64,000 nucleotides of DNA from Immundisolibacter sp. (GCF_014359565.1 NZ_JACIZD010000003.1:62001-126000); one strand, 5' to 3'; shown: positions 33,901-42,342, counted from the first letter of the stretch. Translations and numbers: made by a program. The notes: a model not told the origin generated them from the letters alone.

Positions 33901-34478
33901 TGGGCAGCCGCACGCTGAGCAAGGGCCGGCGCATGACCTTCGTCACCCTGGACGACCGCACGGCGCGCCTGGACGTGACCCTGTTCGACGAGCAGCTGGC
34001 CGGCGCCCCGGACCTGCTGGCGCGCGACCGCCTGCTGGTGGTCGAGGGCGCGGTGTCGGTGGACGACTTCAACGGCGGCTTTCGCATCCGCGCCGAAAAG
34101 GCCCTGCCGCTGCCGGCTGCCCGCGCCGGGCGCGGCGCCAGCCTGTGGTGTGAACTCGCCACCGCGCAGGCACCGGCCGACCTGCCGACCCGCCTGGTCG
34201 AGGTGCTGGGCGCCTTTCGCGGACCGTGCCCGGTGCTGGTCGACTGCCGTACGCACGCTGCAAGCGGCCTGCTGCGCCTGGGACCGGCTTTCCAGGTGCG
34301 CGCCGAGGACGCGCTGATCGAGCGCCTGCGCGCCCTGCCCGGGGTTGCAGCGGCCGAATTCCGTTACGATCCGCCGCCCCGGATGCCGGCCGTGCGGCCT
34401 GCCGCTGCACCCTCACCGGCGGCTGCGCCGAGCTTTGCCAACACCCTCGCGGACGCCCTCGCCGATACCGCCGACTGA
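30927..34478 (+). CDS. dnaE: DNA polymerase III alpha subunit
   Basis: The 1183-residue replicative C-family polymerase. The N-terminal PHP domain begins FVHLSLHSEYSLTDSVLRVDEL. The palm contains VGPGRGSGAGSLVAYVL and PDFDVDFCMDGRD with catalytic aspartates. The fingers include FNKSHSAAYALLSYQTAWLK. A C-terminal helix-hairpin-helix and OB domain (VRIAGLVVGSRT) follow. I chose the ATG at 30927; an in-frame TTG at 30906 is weaker. Confidence 0.97.
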   Translation: MSSAGFVHLSLHSEYSLTDSVLRVDELVDAVRAAGMPAVAVTDAGNLFALVKFYQAAQAAGIKPIAGADITLWEQADGSAASRLVLLCQDRGGYLNLCRLLSRAYVEGQRAGRPGVLRDWLVGHSEGLIALSGGLAGDVGQALAAGSHDKAAQLLADWQALFPGRYYLELTRTGRPGEEAHVAAAVELAIATGTPVVASNDVRFLAATDFDAHEARVCIAEGRVLNDPRRPRHYSEQQYLRTPQEMAVLFADLPEALQNTLAIAQRCNLEMTLGEPMLPAFPAPGGISAEQHLINQAGAGLDALLHRAVADGLALDADTYRQRLALELDVINGMGFAGYFLIVADFIAWARANGVPVGPGRGSGAGSLVAYVLDITRIDPIANDLLFERFLNPERKSLPDFDVDFCMDGRDRVIDYVASRYGRERVSQIITYGSMAAKAVVRDVGRVLGLPYGFVDSIAKLIPFELGITLDKALAQEAALRGRYEAEDDVRTLIDLAKSLEGLARNAGKHAGGVVIAPGPLTDFVPLFCEAGGGSPVTQFDKDDVEAIGLVKFDFLGLRTLTIIDWALKTLARRDPAFADFDIDRLPLDDAEAYALLRRCETTAVFQLESRGMRDLIRRLQPDCFDDVVALVALYRPGPLQSGMVDDFIDRKHGRARPDYLEPRLEPVLRPTYGVILYQEQVMQIAQVLAGYSLGQADLLRRAMGKKKPEEMAKQRSGFVDGAVANGVGAQRAGEIFDLMEKFAGYGFNKSHSAAYALLSYQTAWLKAHHPAAFMAAVLSADMDHTDKVVTLIDECRRMGLSLLPPDINRGLHAFTVTDEGAILYGLGAVKGVGEAAIEAIVETRTAGGPFSNLFDFCRRIDPRRVNKRAAEALIRVGAFDQLDGHRAALLATLNQAYTLAEQESRAADAGQNDMFGAVSADTGPAPAPQLVDCPRWSTAERLTAERESLGLWLSGHPIEAYETELGRLVDCRLADVQRFEGRNVRIAGLVVGSRTLSKGRRMTFVTLDDRTARLDVTLFDEQLAGAPDLLARDRLLVVEGAVSVDDFNGGFRIRAEKALPLPAARAGRGASLWCELATAQAPADLPTRLVEVLGAFRGPCPVLVDCRTHAASGLLRLGPAFQVRAEDALIERLRALPGVAAAEFRYDPPPRMPAVRPAAAPSPAAAPSFANTLADALADTAD

Positions 34479-34493
34479 ACCGGACCCTACCGC

Positions 34494-35453
34494 ATGGCAT
34501 TCCAGTTTCTAGAATTCGAAAAGCCGATCGCCGAACTCGAGGCGCGCATCGACGAGCTGCGCCAGACCGCCGGCGGCGGCACGGTCAGCCTGGAGGACGA
34601 GGTCACGCGCCTGCAGCGCAAGGCCGACAGCCTCACCGACAGCATCTTCGGCAAGCTGACGCCGGTGCAGATCGCACAACTGGCCCGTCACCCGGAGCGG
34701 CCCTACACGCTGGACTACATCCGGCGCATGTTCACCGACTTCGAGGAACTGCACGGCGATCGCATGTTCCGCGACGATGCCGCCATCGTCGGCGGCCTGG
34801 CGCGCCTGGGCGAGCGCCCGGTGCTGGTCATCGGCCACCAGAAAGGCCGCGACGTGCAGGAAAAAGTCCGCCGCAACTTCGGCATGCCCAAGCCCGAGGG
34901 CTACCGCAAGGCGCAGCGCCTGATGCGCACCGCGGCCCGCTTCAGGCTGCCGATCATCACCTTCATCGACACGCCCGGCGCCTACCCCGGCGTGGATGCC
35001 GAGGAACGCGGCCAGAGCCAGGCCATCGCCGAGAGCCTGTATCTGATGGCGCGGCTGCCAGTGCCGATCGTCAGCGTGGTGATCGGGGAGGGCGGCTCCG
35101 GCGGCGCGCTGGCCATCGGCGTCGGCGACCGCCTGCTGATGCTGCAGTACGGCACCTACGCCGTGATCTCGCCCGAGGGCTGCGCCGCCATCCTGTGGAA
35201 GGACTCCGGCAAGGCGGAGCTGGCCGCCGATGCCATGGGCATCACCGCCCCGCGCCTGCACGAGCTGGGGCTGGTCGACGAGATCATCGCCGAGCCACGC
35301 GGCGGCGCCCACCGCGACTTCGACACCGCCGCCGCCGCCGTGCGCACCGCGCTCGTGCGCCACCTGGACGAGCTGGACGCCATGCCGGCCGACGGCCTGC
35401 TGCAGCGGCGCCTGGAGCGCCTGCGCGGCTACGGTGTTTACAAGGAAGGGTGA
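34494..35453 (+). CDS. accA: Acetyl-CoA carboxylase carboxyltransferase subunit alpha
   Basis: A 319-residue crotonase-fold subunit of acetyl-CoA carboxylase, the first committed step of fatty-acid synthesis. [19 protein letters not shown] is the typical start. [39 protein letters not shown] and [13 protein letters not shown] are signature motifs. It follows dnaE by 15 bases, as in E. coli, and overlaps the tilS GTG. Confidence 0.97.
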   Translation: MAFQFLEFEKPIAELEARIDELRQTAGGGTVSLEDEVTRLQRKADSLTDSIFGKLTPVQIAQLARHPERPYTLDYIRRMFTDFEELHGDRMFRDDAAIVGGLARLGERPVLVIGHQKGRDVQEKVRRNFGMPKPEGYRKAQRLMRTAARFRLPIITFIDTPGAYPGVDAEERGQSQAIAESLYLMARLPVPIVSVVIGEGGSGGALAIGVGDRLLMLQYGTYAVISPEGCAAILWKDSGKAELAADAMGITAPRLHELGLVDEIIAEPRGGAHRDFDTAAAAVRTALVRHLDELDAMPADGLLQRRLERLRGYGVYKEG

Positions 35454-36778
35454 GCGCCGACGCGGGTTTCGATCCGGCCCTTGATCCGGGCCTCGATCGG
35501 ATCAAGGCCGCGCTGCCGACAAACGGCCCACCGGTCACGCTGCGCATCGCCTACAGCGGCGGGCGCGATTCCCACGTTCTGCTGCACTGGCTGGCCGGCC
35601 AGCGGGCCGCGCTGGCGCCGCACCGCCTGCGCGCGGTGCACGTCGAGCACGGCCTGCATCCGGACAGCGGCCGCTGGGCCGATCACTGCGCCCAGGTGTG
35701 CGCGGCGCTGCAGGTGCCGCTGGACGTGCGGCGCGTGGATGCCCGCCCGGCGCGCGGCGAAAGCGCCGAGGCCGCCGCCCGCACGGCGCGCTACGCCGCC
35801 CTGGCGGCCGACATGCAAGCCGGTGACCTGCTGCTGACCGCTCACCATCAGGACGATCAGGCGGAAACCGTGCTGCTGGCGCTGCTGCGCGGGGCCGGCC
35901 TGGCCGGCGCTGCCGCCATGCCGGGCCTGCGACGCTTCGGCCCCGGCTGGTTGCTGCGCCCGCTGCTGGACTGGCCGGCCAGTCGTCTGGCCCGCTACGC
36001 ATACACGCACGCCCTGCAATGGGTGGAGGATCCGAGCAACGGCGACGCCCGCTTCGATCGCAACTTCCTGCGCGGCCAGGTCCTGCCGTTGCTGGGCAGA
36101 CGCTGGCCGGCCGCCAGCGCGGGTCTCGCGCGCCACGCCACGCACGCCGCCGAGGCGCAGGCGCTGCTGGATGAACTCGCCACCGCCGACGGCGCCACGG
36201 CGGACACGCTCGCCGTGACGCAGCTGGCCGCCCTGTCGGCGCCGCGCCAGCGCAACCTGCTGCGCGGCTGGCTGCGTGCGAACGGCGTGCCGGCGCCCTC
36301 GCAGGCTCGCCTGGAAGCGTTGCGACATCAGACACTGACGGCCGGGGCCGATCGCCTGCCGTACCTGCCGCTTGGCAAACACGCCGTACGCATCTGGCAA
36401 GGGCGGCTGCATCTGACGCCAGAGCCGCTGCCGGCAGTGCCCGCCGGGCCCGTGCAGTGGCGACTGGACGCCCCGCTCGATGTGCCGGGCAGCGGCCGAC
36501 TGCAGGCGCAAGTCAGCCTCGGCACCGGCATTGCGGCGGCGCTGCTGGGCGAGCCGGCGATGGTCGAGGTGCGCTTCCGGTCCGACATCAGCGGCGGCAA
36601 GGCGCTCAAGAAACGCCTGCAGGCAATGGCCGTGCCGCCCTGGGAGCGCGGGCGGGTGCCGCTGCTGTTTCGCGGCGCGCAATTGTTGCAAGTGGCTGGC
36701 CAGGCGCCCCGGACGCACGCACGCGCCGTGGACGGACAGCCGGGTTACTGCATTGCCTGGCAACCGGCGAAGGACTGA
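35450..36778 (+). CDS. tilS: tRNA(Ile)-lysidine synthetase
   Basis: A 442-residue N-type ATP-pyrophosphatase that converts C34 of the CAU isoleucine tRNA to lysidine so that it reads AUA. The P-loop is [11 protein letters not shown], followed by [12 protein letters not shown] and [14 protein letters not shown]. The C-terminal TilS domain contains [19 protein letters not shown]. The GTG start overlaps the accA stop (GTGA). The gene is essential where AUA is used and closes the core cluster. Confidence 0.94.
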   Translation: MSADAGFDPALDPGLDRIKAALPTNGPPVTLRIAYSGGRDSHVLLHWLAGQRAALAPHRLRAVHVEHGLHPDSGRWADHCAQVCAALQVPLDVRRVDARPARGESAEAAARTARYAALAADMQAGDLLLTAHHQDDQAETVLLALLRGAGLAGAAAMPGLRRFGPGWLLRPLLDWPASRLARYAYTHALQWVEDPSNGDARFDRNFLRGQVLPLLGRRWPAASAGLARHATHAAEAQALLDELATADGATADTLAVTQLAALSAPRQRNLLRGWLRANGVPAPSQARLEALRHQTLTAGADRLPYLPLGKHAVRIWQGRLHLTPEPLPAVPAGPVQWRLDAPLDVPGSGRLQAQVSLGTGIAAALLGEPAMVEVRFRSDISGGKALKKRLQAMAVPPWERGRVPLLFRGAQLLQVAGQAPRTHARAVDGQPGYCIAWQPAKD

Positions 36779-36888
36779 CCACCGGGCGTAGTCCGCAGCG
36801 GCAGCCGTTCGCACATCGACCCGGACCAGGCGCTGCGGACCGGCATCCGCCCTAGACTGAACGCTGATGCCGGTCCTTCGAGCCTGCC

Positions 36889-37509
36889 ATGCCCAACGCC
36901 GCCGTACCTCCCGAACTGCTCACGCGACTGGACGACACGCCGGACGCTACGTTCTATGCTGTGCCCCGCCTGGTCACGCATCTGGATGCGCCCAGCCTGA
37001 TGGCGCTCATGGCCTTCTATGCCGAGCAGCTGCCTGCCGGCGCCGACGTGCTGGACCTGATGTCGTCGTGGGTGTCGCACCTGCCGCCCGGGCTGCGGCT
37101 GGGCCACGTCGCCGGACTGGGCATGAACGGAACGGAACTTGCCGCCAACCCGCGCCTGACCGAGCCGGTGGTGCAGGACCTCAATGCCGATCCGCGCCTG
37201 CCGTGGCCGGACGCTCGCTTCGATGCGGTGCTCAACGCCCTGTCGATCCAGTACCTGACCCGTCCGCTGGAGGTGTACGCCGAAGTCGCCCGTGTGCTGC
37301 GTCCGGGCGGCGTGGCCATCATCGCGCACTCGCACCGCTGTTTTCCGACCAAGGCGGTGCGGGCGTTTCGCGACTACGCGCCAGTCGACCGCCTGCGGCT
37401 GTGTCGCCACTACCTGGACCAGACCGGCGCCTTTGGCCCGGCGCAGCTGGTCGACCGCTCCCCGCCGGATGCCGATCCGCTATGGATCGTGCTTGCGCGT
37501 CGCCGCTAG
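36889..37509 (+). CDS. SAM-dependent methyltransferase-like protein
   Basis: A 206-residue class I methyltransferase-type protein. DVLDLMSSWVSHLP takes the place of motif I but lacks the usual glycine-rich GxGxG. FDAVLNALSIQYLTRP and YAEVARVLRPGGVAIIAHS are good motif IV-V/VI matches. Proteins of this kind occur widely in proteobacteria without a known substrate. The weak SAM loop leaves open a non-methyltransferase role. Confidence 0.7.
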   Translation: MPNAAVPPELLTRLDDTPDATFYAVPRLVTHLDAPSLMALMAFYAEQLPAGADVLDLMSSWVSHLPPGLRLGHVAGLGMNGTELAANPRLTEPVVQDLNADPRLPWPDARFDAVLNALSIQYLTRPLEVYAEVARVLRPGGVAIIAHSHRCFPTKAVRAFRDYAPVDRLRLCRHYLDQTGAFGPAQLVDRSPPDADPLWIVLARRR

Positions 37510-37621
37510 GCGGCACCGCGGCAATGGCCCTGCCGTATGGCCGGAAACGGGTGCGGCGTATCATCCGGCGCGCCGGCCTGCATCCGCGCCGGTGCCTGAA
37601 CAACTACCGCATGAGGGGACC

Positions 37622-38020
37622 ATGAGCGCACAAATCACCTGGCTTTGTTTCGGCCTGCTCGGGCTGCTGCCGTTCGCACTCGGCTTCTGGGTGTCCATCA
37701 ACCGTGGCCGGGCCGGAGTCAGTTTCGGTTATCCGGACGACCCCACGCACCCGCTGCACAAGGCCGTGCGCGCGCACGCCAATGCCATCGAGTACGTGCC
37801 GACGCTGATGGCGCTCACCATCGCGCTGGACCGCATGCTGCCGGGGATGGTCACGATGTGGCTGGTCGTGCTGGCCACGCTGGGTCGCTACCTGCACGCC
37901 GCCGGCATGGTGACCTGCCGGTCACTGAACGACCGCCACCCGCTGCGCGTGGCGGGCGCAGTCCTGACCTACTTCCCGGGCCTGATCATGGCCATTCTGG
38001 TGATCCTGAAAGTGCTCTGA
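37622..38020 (+). CDS. MAPEG-family membrane protein
   Basis: A 132-residue protein with four hydrophobic segments and the MAPEG pattern RAHANAIEYVPTLMALTIALD followed by LGRYLHAAGM. The family includes glutathione-dependent membrane enzymes, but in bacteria most members are uncharacterised. GAGG lies close upstream of the ATG. It is convergent with the dehydrogenase gene downstream. Confidence 0.85.
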   Translation: MSAQITWLCFGLLGLLPFALGFWVSINRGRAGVSFGYPDDPTHPLHKAVRAHANAIEYVPTLMALTIALDRMLPGMVTMWLVVLATLGRYLHAAGMVTCRSLNDRHPLRVAGAVLTYFPGLIMAILVILKVL

Positions 38021-38034
38021 CCGCACTATGGGGT

Positions 38035-38056
38035 GCGGGTGCATCGATGCACCCGC
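38035..38056. repeat. Perfect 22-bp palindrome between convergent genes
   Basis: GCGGGTGC-ATCGAT-GCACCCGC is fully self-complementary. It sits 15 bases after the MAPEG stop and before a gene on the opposite strand, so it may end transcription from both sides. No T-tract follows, so factor-independent termination is doubtful. Confidence 0.55.
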
Positions 38057-38184
38057 GTCCGCTTGAACCCACGGACGGTTTTGCGCTCAATCAACTCGTG
38101 GCGCGCCCGAACAGCCGCAAGCAGGGTGCCGACAGTGGAACGCGACCGACAGGTTCTGCCGGTGGCAGCTTCACGATGCGGCCC

Positions 38185-39297
38185 TCAATACAGGCCCCAG
38201 CGGCGCGTCTGCATGGCGCCGCGCACGCGTTCCAGGGCCAGCGCCTCGGCGGCCTGCCGCGGCGTGTTGCCGCTGGCCTGGGCGCGGTCCAGCACGGCCA
38301 CGGTGTTGGCGCGGATACGCTCCTCGACCGCCGCCAGGGCAGCGCCTTCGGTTGCACCGTGCAGTTCGAAGGCCGCGCAGATCACCCCGCCGGCGTTGGC
38401 GATGAAGTCCGGCACCACCCACACGCCGCGGGCGTGCAGGCTGCGTTCGGCGTCGGCGGTGACCGGAATGTTGGCGCCCTGCACCACCAGCGCGGCGCGC
38501 AGGCGATCGACGTTGCCGGTGTGGATGACGTCCGGCCGCGCCGCCGGTATCCACACCTCGCAGTCCACACCGATCAGCCGGTCGGCGTCGATGCGTTCGG
38601 CGTCCGGATAGCCGGCGACACTGCCGCCACTGGCCTTCAGGGCCAGCAGACGGTTCAGGTCGAGCCCAGCCGGCTGGTGGATGGCGCCGGCCGAGTCGGC
38701 GACTGCCACCAGTCGCGCGCCCCGGGCAACGAGAAAGCGCGCCACGTGCCGACCCACGGCACCGAAGCCCTGCACCACCACCCGGGCGCCTTCGAGCGAC
38801 CGGCCAAGCCGGGCGAGCGCGACCTCGGTGGCATGGCACAGCCCCCAGCCGGTGGCGCCGATCTGGTCCAGTGGAATGCCGCCCAGTGCGCGCGGCAGAC
38901 CGACAGCGCGACCGATCTCGTCCTTGACCCAGGCCATGCAGGTCTCGTCGGTGCCCATGTCCGGACCGACGATGTAACCGTGTTCATGACGCAACCCGGC
39001 AGCAAAGGCGCGGATCAGGCGCTCCTTGTCCGCCACCGGCAGGCGCGGGTCGGCGCGCAACACCGACTTGCCGCCGCCATGCGGCAGACCGGCAGCGGCG
39101 TTCTTGAGCGTCATGGCGCGCGCCAGACGGGCGCATTCGGCGGTGGTGACGTCGAGGGCCATGCGCAGGCCGCCGATGGCCGGCCCGCAGGCGAGGTTGT
39201 CCAGCACCACCGTGGCGGCCAGGCCCAGCGCCGGCTGGTGCAGGTGAATGACGCGGGCGGGGCCAAGGTCATCGGCAAAGGGCAGATCGGGGTGCAT
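38185..39297 (-). CDS. Glu/Leu/Phe/Val dehydrogenase family protein
   Basis: A 370-residue NAD(P)-dependent amino-acid dehydrogenase. MTLKNAAAGLPHGGGKSV has the catalytic lysine region of leucine and valine dehydrogenases. GPDMGTDET follows, and VVQGFGAVGRHVARFL is the Rossmann motif. ANAGGVICAAFE is the conserved C-terminal segment. It would reversibly deaminate an aliphatic or aromatic amino acid to a 2-oxoacid. The ATG at 39297 was preferred over a GTG nine bases upstream. The substrate is not predictable. Confidence 0.87.
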   Translation of the reverse strand: MHPDLPFADDLGPARVIHLHQPALGLAATVVLDNLACGPAIGGLRMALDVTTAECARLARAMTLKNAAAGLPHGGGKSVLRADPRLPVADKERLIRAFAAGLRHEHGYIVGPDMGTDETCMAWVKDEIGRAVGLPRALGGIPLDQIGATGWGLCHATEVALARLGRSLEGARVVVQGFGAVGRHVARFLVARGARLVAVADSAGAIHQPAGLDLNRLLALKASGGSVAGYPDAERIDADRLIGVDCEVWIPAARPDVIHTGNVDRLRAALVVQGANIPVTADAERSLHARGVWVVPDFIANAGGVICAAFELHGATEGAALAAVEERIRANTVAVLDRAQASGNTPRQAAEALALERVRGAMQTRRWGLY

Positions 39298-39807
39298 GGT
39301 GGCCACTTCGGTGTCGGGGGGGTAGGTGCCAGAACAGTATCTGTGCTGCCAAGATCAGTGGCTACAAGGTAAGCCCGCAAAAAAGCTGTGGGAGCCCGGC
39401 TTCGCCGGGCGATGATCGCGCGGCGAAGCTGCCCTTCCGGAGACGGGCGAAGCCGTAAACAGCCGCATCGCGATCGGAACCTTCGCCGTGTCCATGTCGC
39501 TCGGGTCACACACAATACGGCACAGTGCGCTGCGCTTATTGCGCGGGCGGGAGGCGGCCATCCTGCGCCGCATGGAGCGCGGCCGGTAGGAATTTCCGGC
39601 CGCGCTCGACCGCCGCCGGTGGTGTTCGCGCAAAAGGGGCTTGAGGCTTCGCCTGCTCGCCCGATTCAAATGTCGGGCGCTCGCCCGTGGTGCCTCATGA
39701 CGGGACTCGCGACCCGGCAATCGGGCGCGGCGTGCGTGCCCCCTTGTTGGGTGCTGCAGAATGTCGACCCCGACCCGATGTCCGGAACACGGCCGCAGGT
39801 GGACACC
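39298..39807. other. 510-base intergenic region rich in hairpins, no gene seen
   Basis: No credible coding frame was found. The stretch contains a REP-like hairpin (39386-39421), a 12-bp perfect inverted repeat with a 9-base loop (39575-39586 with 39596-39607), and a nested structure (GAGGC 39643-39647 with GCCTC 39692-39696, enclosing CGCCCGA 39658-39664 with TCGGGCG 39673-39679). It separates divergently transcribed genes and should include both promoters, but none stands out. Confidence 0.5.
39386..39421. repeat. REP-like element, copy 1
   Basis: GGAGCCCGGC-TTC-GCCGGGCGAT forms a short GC hairpin. An almost identical copy lies at 46188-46220. It is extragenic and flanks gene ends, as REP elements do. 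Confidence 0.65.
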
Positions 39808-40590
39808 ATGGAAGAGGAACTGCTGACCTACGAGCTGCGGGCCGACCACGTGGCGATTCTGACCATGAACCGGCCGCACAAGATGAACGCCCTGAACGCC
39901 GGCCTGTGCGGAGCCATCGTCGAAGGTCTGCGCCGGTTTCAGGCCGACCCGGACGCCTGGGTCGGCATTCTGACCGGCGCCGGCAAGGCCTTTTGCGCCG
40001 GCGGCGATCTGGAAAACATGCGCCTTGGCAGCGCCGACGGCGGCGACTGGGTCGGCGCCATCGACCACCTGAAGCCGCTGTTCGACGCCCTGGAAGGGGA
40101 ACGCAAGCCGCTGATCGCCGCCGTCAACGGTTTCTGCATGGGCGGCGGCCTGGCGCTGGCCCACGCCTGCTCGCTCATCGTCGCGGCAGAGTCCGCCCGA
40201 TTCGGCATGCCCGAAGCCGCCGTCGGCGTGCCCAATTTCTCCTACTTCGACCTGTGGAAAACCGTCGGCTACCGCCGCGCGCTGGAACTGAGCCTGACGG
40301 CCGACCCGTACCCGGCCAGCCACATGCTCAACATCGGTTTTCTGAATCAGGTGGTGCCGGACGCGCAGCTGATGCCGGCAGCCCTGGCGCTGGCCGCCCG
40401 GGTGGCCAAGAACGCGCCGCTGGCCACTACCGGCGCGGAACAGGGCATGAAATTCACCCTCCACAACCCGCGTGAGGCCTGGGCCGCGGCGGCGCCGGAC
40501 ATCTGGAAAAAGGTGCTGGCGAGCGATGACCTGCGCGAGGGGCTGGCAGCCTTCGCGGAACGGCGCAAGCCTGGCTGGCGCAACACGTGA
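39808..40590 (+). CDS. Enoyl-CoA hydratase/isomerase family protein
   Basis: A 260-residue crotonase-fold protein. GAGKAFCAGGDLENM and NGFCMGGGLALAHACSLI form the oxyanion hole, and FGMPEAAVGVPNFSYFDLWK is the second active-site region. PNFSY replaces the PGxGGTQ of classical hydratases, so the reaction may differ. The ATG was chosen for its GGTGG five bases upstream; an ATG 30 bases earlier is in frame. It is monocistronic by position. A role in aromatic- or fatty-acid-CoA breakdown fits the neighbourhood. Confidence 0.83.
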   Translation: MEEELLTYELRADHVAILTMNRPHKMNALNAGLCGAIVEGLRRFQADPDAWVGILTGAGKAFCAGGDLENMRLGSADGGDWVGAIDHLKPLFDALEGERKPLIAAVNGFCMGGGLALAHACSLIVAAESARFGMPEAAVGVPNFSYFDLWKTVGYRRALELSLTADPYPASHMLNIGFLNQVVPDAQLMPAALALAARVAKNAPLATTGAEQGMKFTLHNPREAWAAAAPDIWKKVLASDDLREGLAAFAERRKPGWRNT

Positions 40591-40628
40591 TCCGGGCGCC
40601 GCGAACCGAGTCAGGCGGTGCACACGGA

Positions 40629-40660
40629 AGGTGGAATACGCTGCGCTATTCCGCCCTACG
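40629..40660. repeat. Palindromic repeat, GGTGGAATACGC type
   Basis: GGTGGAATA-CGCTGCGC-TATTCCGCC followed by CTACG forms an imperfect hairpin. It belongs to the same general class as the elements at 41763-41804 and 42373-42420, and marks the left edge of the low-GC patch. Confidence 0.55.
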
Positions 40661-40878
40661 CGGGCTGCGGTTTAACCGTCGGATGCCGGCCCGCACATCA
40701 TCCATGAGCATCTGCTTGGACATCCTTATTGGGGCGAACTATCACGTTTGACGCCATGGCCAACCGCGCAGTAGCCTAGCTTGGCACAATATGTTTTCCA
40801 ACATCGAAACCCAAACCGCCGGCTTCGCTGTCTGCTTGGCCTCCCGTGACCTTCGACGTCATAACACAAGGAGAGAAT

Positions 40879-41337
40879 ATGGGCTGGGTATCCTTTCTGG
40901 AGGATGCGATTGAGCGATTCGAAGATAGTTTCCACAGATTGCAGGCGGATATGCCCAGCAATCAGGAATCTGTATCCGTCGAGCAATGGCGTTCGATAGC
41001 CAGTTTGCTTTCGCGTGGCGAGAAAGTACTTTCCGAGGCTGCTGCCCATCTGGATTTGGCAACTGATCCAACGATAGATCTCGCGCATGAGCTTATGTGT
41101 TCTGTAGAAGAGGCTCGCGAACTAAAAAACAAAGTTAATGAGTTCCAAAAAACTTGCTTGTCGTTGATGACTGTTTTGCGGAGGCAAGAGGGTGAACTAA
41201 AAGAGCTTCGAGAAGAGGCAAAGTACTTGCGTATCGAAAAAAATAAATTGGAAAAGAAGCTCGAAGCGGCCCTACGAGAAAATCCAGCGGCAGTCTATGA
41301 ACAATACATGAAAGGCTCAGGTGCGAAAAGAAAGTGA
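40879..41337 (+). CDS. Low-GC orphan coiled-coil protein
   Basis: A 152-residue protein of unknown function. The N-terminal third (MGWVSFLEDAIERFEDSF) is amphipathic. Residues about 75-140 form a charged coiled coil (RRQEGELKELREEAKYLRIE), and the tail ends in GAKRK. The start is fixed by a strong AAGGAG five bases before the ATG. Codon use (many AAA, GAA, TTG, AAT) and composition differ plainly from all neighbours, pointing to recent transfer. No signal peptide or membrane segment is visible. Confidence 0.7.
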   Translation: MGWVSFLEDAIERFEDSFHRLQADMPSNQESVSVEQWRSIASLLSRGEKVLSEAAAHLDLATDPTIDLAHELMCSVEEARELKNKVNEFQKTCLSLMTVLRRQEGELKELREEAKYLRIEKNKLEKKLEAALRENPAAVYEQYMKGSGAKRK

Positions 41338-41577
41338 AACCTTGTCTAGCAAATGCGTTCTAACACGACGCTCAAGTCCACCGTACAATGTGTGAAGCAC
41401 CGCAGCCGTAACCCGTCTCCGGTGCTAAGGGGAGTCAGTGCCTGCTGGAGATTGGTTGGTGATGCCGCGCTGTCCACATTCGACGTTCTATTGGCGCGTT
41501 ACGTTCGAGTCCATGGGTGGCAATGCCTATATTGTCAATTATGAGGACTGCCCTCTAATTGCCCTGCGTAATTCTTC
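41338..41577. other. Low-GC spacer, no gene recognised
   Basis: A 63-codon frame at 41353-41544 has no recognisable similarity, no clear ribosome-binding site and is cysteine-rich at its end, so I do not call it. The composition is intermediate between the orphan gene and the host background. Confidence 0.4.
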
Positions 41578-41761
41578 CTATCCCGGTGCATTCGTCCTAG
41601 TGTGATTCACTGTCTTACCGCCCAGCCCCTTCACCCGCTCCCGCAATTCGAATTTCTGAATCTTGCCGCTAGCAGTGCGCGGCATGTCGGGCACGATTTC
41701 TAGGCGCTCCCGCCAGAAGGGGTGAGATATGCCGGCTTCTGATAACCAGGCGGTCAGCGCA
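41578..41761 (-). pseudogene. 3' fragment of an acyl-CoA synthetase, paralogous to the intact gene 1.1 kb away
   Basis: Reading the minus strand from 41761 gives about 48 codons matching the C-terminus of the intact synthetase at 42875-44524, including EIVPDMPRTASGKIQKFELR with the catalytic lysine. By hand alignment 38 of 48 residues agree. One base is missing just before the ancestral stop, so the frame runs on to TAG at 41578. Nucleotide similarity continues about 18 bases past the intact gene's stop, so DNA rather than a domain was copied. The 5' side ends abruptly at a palindromic repeat. Confidence 0.8.
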
Positions 41762-41762
41762 T

Positions 41763-41804
41763 AGGTGCAATAAGGCGAAGCCGCATTGCTCCGGATGGAG
41801 CCTT
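41763..41804. repeat. Palindromic repeat, GCAATAAGGCGAAGCC type, copy 1
   Basis: GGTGCAATAAGGCGAAGCC followed by GCATTGCTCC is an imperfect hairpin. The next bases GGATGGAGCCTT are shared with copy 2 at 42373-42420. An inverted partial copy (TTATTGCCCCCTACGG) lies at 41827-41842, so this may be one element with inverted ends. It abuts the truncated synthetase fragment. Confidence 0.6.
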
Positions 41805-41836
41805 GGTATCGCGCAATGGCCTGCGGTTATTGCCCC

Positions 41837-42337
41837 CTACGGCGCTACAGCGGGCTTCACGAACAACCATAGGTTGTCCGGATTCTGACTGGATCGCCAT
41901 TCCCCACCCGTGCGCGCAAAGCCAAGCTTCGCGAGAGTGGTGTGCATTGGCTTGTTGCCGGCGCGAGAAGTCGCGAATATGCCGTTGCCCTGCGCGGCTG
42001 CAATGAGTGGTGCGCACAAGGCGTATGACTTGCCGCCACGCGCACTTGGAAGAACGAACACCCACCCAAGCTCCAGCGGGAAAGCAGTTGGGGTTAGTCT
42101 GATGCCGGAGCCGCTTGAGACCTCGTTTTTGTGATTCTCGGAGGGAAATTTGAGGCCGGCTACCCCAATCAAGCAACCGTTCGATCGCAAGAACGCCAAC
42201 GAATGAGCATCCCTTACCCGCTTCGACAGTCCCCTAGGCGAGACCTCTCCGCCCGCGAGCACAAAGGCGACAAAGTCGTCTAGCTCGGACGCCGCGCACG
42301 TCGTCGGGACTTTAACGGTGCTGGGCGGGATGTTCAT
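41837..42337 (-). CDS. GNAT-type N-acetyltransferase
   Basis: A 166-residue protein with a likely acetyl-CoA fold. SLAFLRSNGCLIGVAGLKFP is the central sheet, FVLPSARGGKSYALCAPLI holds the pyrophosphate-binding loop (RGGKS), and MHTTLAKLGFARTGGEW is the GNAT C-terminal half. The target is unknown. It starts six bases after the stop of the broken toxin frame, on the same strand. Its 3' end lies within the inverted part of a palindromic repeat. Confidence 0.7.
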   Translation of the reverse strand: MNIPPSTVKVPTTCAASELDDFVAFVLAGGEVSPRGLSKRVRDAHSLAFLRSNGCLIGVAGLKFPSENHKNEVSSGSGIRLTPTAFPLELGWVFVLPSARGGKSYALCAPLIAAAQGNGIFATSRAGNKPMHTTLAKLGFARTGGEWRSSQNPDNLWLFVKPAVAP

Positions 42338-42342
42338 GCTGC

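Noticed and set aside
30924..34256. 1110-codon frame antisense to dnaE
   Set aside because: Shadow of dnaE on the opposite strand; rich in His, Gln, Arg and Ala with no recognisable family.
41353..41544. 63-codon frame in the low-GC patch
   Set aside because: No ribosome-binding site, no recognisable similarity, and length within chance expectation.
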